Part shown: positions 62,704 to 64,000 of the stretch, one piece after another | How the letters are laid out: every line of letters begins with the position of its first letter | Numbering within the stretch: position 1 is the stretch's first letter | Origin: Marinobacter mangrovi | GTDB lineage: Bacteria; Pseudomonadota; Gammaproteobacteria; Pseudomonadales; Oleiphilaceae | Length of the DNA stretch: 64,000 bases | Direction of reading: 5' to 3' | NCBI RefSeq assembly: GCF_016798325.1 | Contig: NZ_JAERVO010000002.1 | Span: forward strand, 62,001-126,000 | Position numbers and translations under genes: made by a program | The notes under the pieces: model-generated | What the model saw: the letters and a program-made list of their open reading frames with translations, nothing else | What the model was told of the DNA's origin: nothing | The model's database searches: none

Positions 62704-63345
62704 GTGAACAGAAAAGGCACACTCACGACCTGGAACGACGACCGGGGCTTCGGATTTATTGCGCCCGACGAGGGTGATTCTCAGGTCTTTGCCCACATCA
62801 GCGCCTACGCTGGCCGGGGGCGGCCCCGCGCCCATCGCAAGGTGAGCTACCGCATCGAGCGTGATAACCAGGGCCGCTTGCGCGCCGGGCAATTCCGGTT
62901 GGTCGGCACGGCCGGGTTGGCAGCGGGCTTTCGTCCTGGCGTCTGGATCGCTGTCGGGGTTGTTCTGCTCGTCGGCGTCGCGCTCGGGTTGGCGTTCCAA
63001 CGGGGTTGGGTGCCGGTGGGGCTGCCTGCCGCCTATGCCATGGCCAGCCTGCTGACCTTCATCGCGTATGGAATCGACAAGCAGGCTGCCGGTAAGGACC
63101 GTCGCCGCATCCCTGAGAACCGGCTGCATCTGTTCGAGGTGTTGGGTGGTTGGCCCGGGGCGCTGTTGGCGCAGCAGGTGTTCCGACACAAAACGCGGAA
63201 GGTGAGTTACCAGGTCGTTTTCTGGCTCGCGGTGCTGGTGAACATCGCTGGGGTGGCCTGGTTCCTGTTGGCACCGGAAGCGTCGAGTTTCCGGCATCAG
63301 CTGGGGTTTGGCGAGTGGCCTGTCGCTCATTCCCTGATCTGGTAA
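62704..63345 (+). CDS. Cold-shock domain protein fused to DUF1294 membrane domain
   Basis: Protein of 213 residues. An N-terminal cold-shock-type nucleic-acid-binding domain (about 1-68) contains W-N-D-D-R-G-F-G-F-I and V-F-A-H-I-S, the RNP1 and RNP2 motifs. It is joined to a DUF1294 membrane domain (about 85-205) with about four helices and the conserved P-E-N-R-L-H-L-F-E-V-L-G-G-W-P-G-A-L and H-K-T-R-K-V-S-Y. GTG 62704 was preferred over GTG 62680 because AGGGA lies nine bases upstream of it. The fusion is known in proteobacteria; its function is unknown. Confidence 0.88.
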   Translation: MNRKGTLTTWNDDRGFGFIAPDEGDSQVFAHISAYAGRGRPRAHRKVSYRIERDNQGRLRAGQFRLVGTAGLAAGFRPGVWIAVGVVLLVGVALGLAFQRGWVPVGLPAAYAMASLLTFIAYGIDKQAAGKDRRRIPENRLHLFEVLGGWPGALLAQQVFRHKTRKVSYQVVFWLAVLVNIAGVAWFLLAPEASSFRHQLGFGEWPVAHSLIW

Positions 63346-63474
63346 CGGCTATCCGGCTGAACGCCTGCCCGAAGCGCACATAGCCCTGCTGTTTTCGCCG
63401 GCTTCGGCTCATGGGACGGTCCTGTCTTAGGGGCAGTCCGTTCAGTACAGGCAAGTGGCTGACGTGGCCTGTTC

Positions 63475-63505
63475 AAAAAAAACCGGGGCCTAAGCCCCGG
63501 TTTTT
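63475..63505. terminator. Bidirectional rho-independent terminator
   Basis: ACCGGGGC and GCCCCGGT pair across a CTAA loop with an A-tract before and T5 after. It lies just after the phoX stop on the minus strand and 130 bases after the CSD-DUF1294 gene on the plus strand. Confidence 0.92.
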
Positions 63506-63528
63506 ACTGTCAGCGTCGTAAAGTCGGC

Positions 63529-64000
63529 TTATTCGCCAACCTTGCCGCCATCGGCCTTCTGGATCACCACCGTCGATGCCCGTGGGCGCACGGTGCCGGA
63601 AGTGACCTTGGTGGCGTCTGGGTCAGACGGCCAGTTGCCCGGATGCTGCACGTTGATGAACAGCGCGGTCTTGTCCGGTGTCGTAAAGATACCGGTGATT
63701 TCGCAGCCGTTCGGACCGACGGCAAAGCGCTTGAGGTTGCTCTGATCCTGCTGATCGACGACCGACGGGCTGTTGCTGTTGCCGGAGACCGACGAGGGCA
63801 CGACGGCCAGCAGCTGGTCGTTGGTGTAGTCTGCCACGGCGTTGCCGCCATTGTCGGTCTCGATCCAGAGGATACCCTCTTCACCATCACGCTGGTCGTA
63901 GAACAGACCGTCCGGGCTGGCGAACTGGTTCAGTTCGGTCAGGCCTGACGGATTGTCGTTGCCGGTCACGGCACCACCGAAGACGAAAATTTCCCACTCA
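63529..64000 (-). CDS. phoX: PhoX-type alkaline phosphatase, 5' end cut by window
   Basis: C-terminal part (157 codons) of a PhoX-family (DUF839) phosphatase, which cleaves phosphate from organic esters using calcium and iron. Recognisable stretches are F-A-S-P-D-G-L-F-Y-D, G-I-L-W-I-E-T-D-N, G-C-E-I-T-G-I-F and the late A-L-F-I-N-V-Q-H-P-G-N, all typical of the family's beta-propeller. The frame stays open to the window edge, so the in-frame GTG at 63969 is internal. Full-length members carry a Tat signal, not visible here. The gene is close to the pst operon and probably PhoB-controlled, but its promoter lies outside. Confidence 0.9.
   Translation of the reverse strand, partial: EWEIFVFGGAVTGNDNPSGLTELNQFASPDGLFYDQRDGEEGILWIETDNGGNAVADYTNDQLLAVVPSSVSGNSNSPSVVDQQDQSNLKRFAVGPNGCEITGIFTTPDKTALFINVQHPGNWPSDPDATKVTSGTVRPRASTVVIQKADGGKVGE

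Noticed and set aside
63967-63969. GTG at 63969 as the phoX start
   Set aside because: The frame is open upstream to the window edge with PhoX-like residues E-W-E-I-F-V-F-G-G-A, so this GTG is internal.
1-64000. CRISPR arrays, insertion sequences, prophage, tRNA or rRNA genes
   Set aside because: None seen: no regularly spaced repeats, transposase or phage genes, or recognisable tRNA or rRNA sequence on either strand.

Overview
This is a GC-rich chromosomal window from a free-living, aerobic gammaproteobacterium. Gene content (TrpI-regulated trpBA, pstSCAB with PHO boxes, EfpL, PutP, several chemoreceptors, two FAD monooxygenases, a PF10118 hydrolase and a 7TM-DISM signalling pair) fits a marine oil- or lipid-associated lineage near Marinobacter or the Pseudomonadales. 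The genus is inferred from gene content only. I found no tRNA, rRNA, insertion sequence, prophage or CRISPR array. The two end genes are cut by the window.

Layout. 1-6.1 kb: a minus-strand signalling cluster with a 7TM-DISM histidine kinase (cut), a 7TM-DISM protein with a degenerate GGDEF and an intact-looking EAL domain, and a PilZ protein with a Rossmann C-terminal part. 6.2-9.2 kb: trpI divergent from overlapping trpBA. 9.2-14 kb: NCS1 permease, sterol-desaturase-like di-iron membrane enzyme, a membrane protein and an orphan binding lipoprotein. 14.2-18.3 kb: a SnoaL-flavin monooxygenase divergent from an AcoR-type sigma-54 activator, with a sigma-54 promoter and paired palindromes between them. 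18.5-22.6 kb: two divergent chemoreceptors. 23-29 kb: a binding-protein-fused histidine kinase, an NtrC-type regulator, a sigma-54 promoter, an AGCS symporter and a glutaminase, which reads as one amino-acid sensing and use module.

29-41.5 kb: LysR regulators paired with small metabolic or transport genes (SDR plus tautomerase, MFS, AEC, EamA, DAACS), with YjfB, PutP and a DUF72 protein. 41.6-49 kb: a three-subunit molybdenum hydroxylase (triheme cytochrome, 2Fe-2S protein, Tat-exported Mo subunit), then a Baeyer-Villiger-type monooxygenase with a PF10118 hydrolase. 49-52.7 kb: MscS-type channel, outer-membrane barrel, ribokinase-like kinase, EfpL. 52.8-57 kb: the pst phosphate operon with two PHO boxes and an attenuator between pstS and pstC. 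57-64 kb: PhnA/YjdM, a third chemoreceptor, a LysR with an FdhF/YdeP-type molybdoenzyme, a cold-shock/DUF1294 protein and the 3' part of phoX.

The most interesting candidates are the 23-29 kb amino-acid module with its own sigma-54 promoter, the sigma-54 monooxygenase switch at 16 kb, and the PilZ-Rossmann protein, which may be an enzyme gated by cyclic di-GMP.
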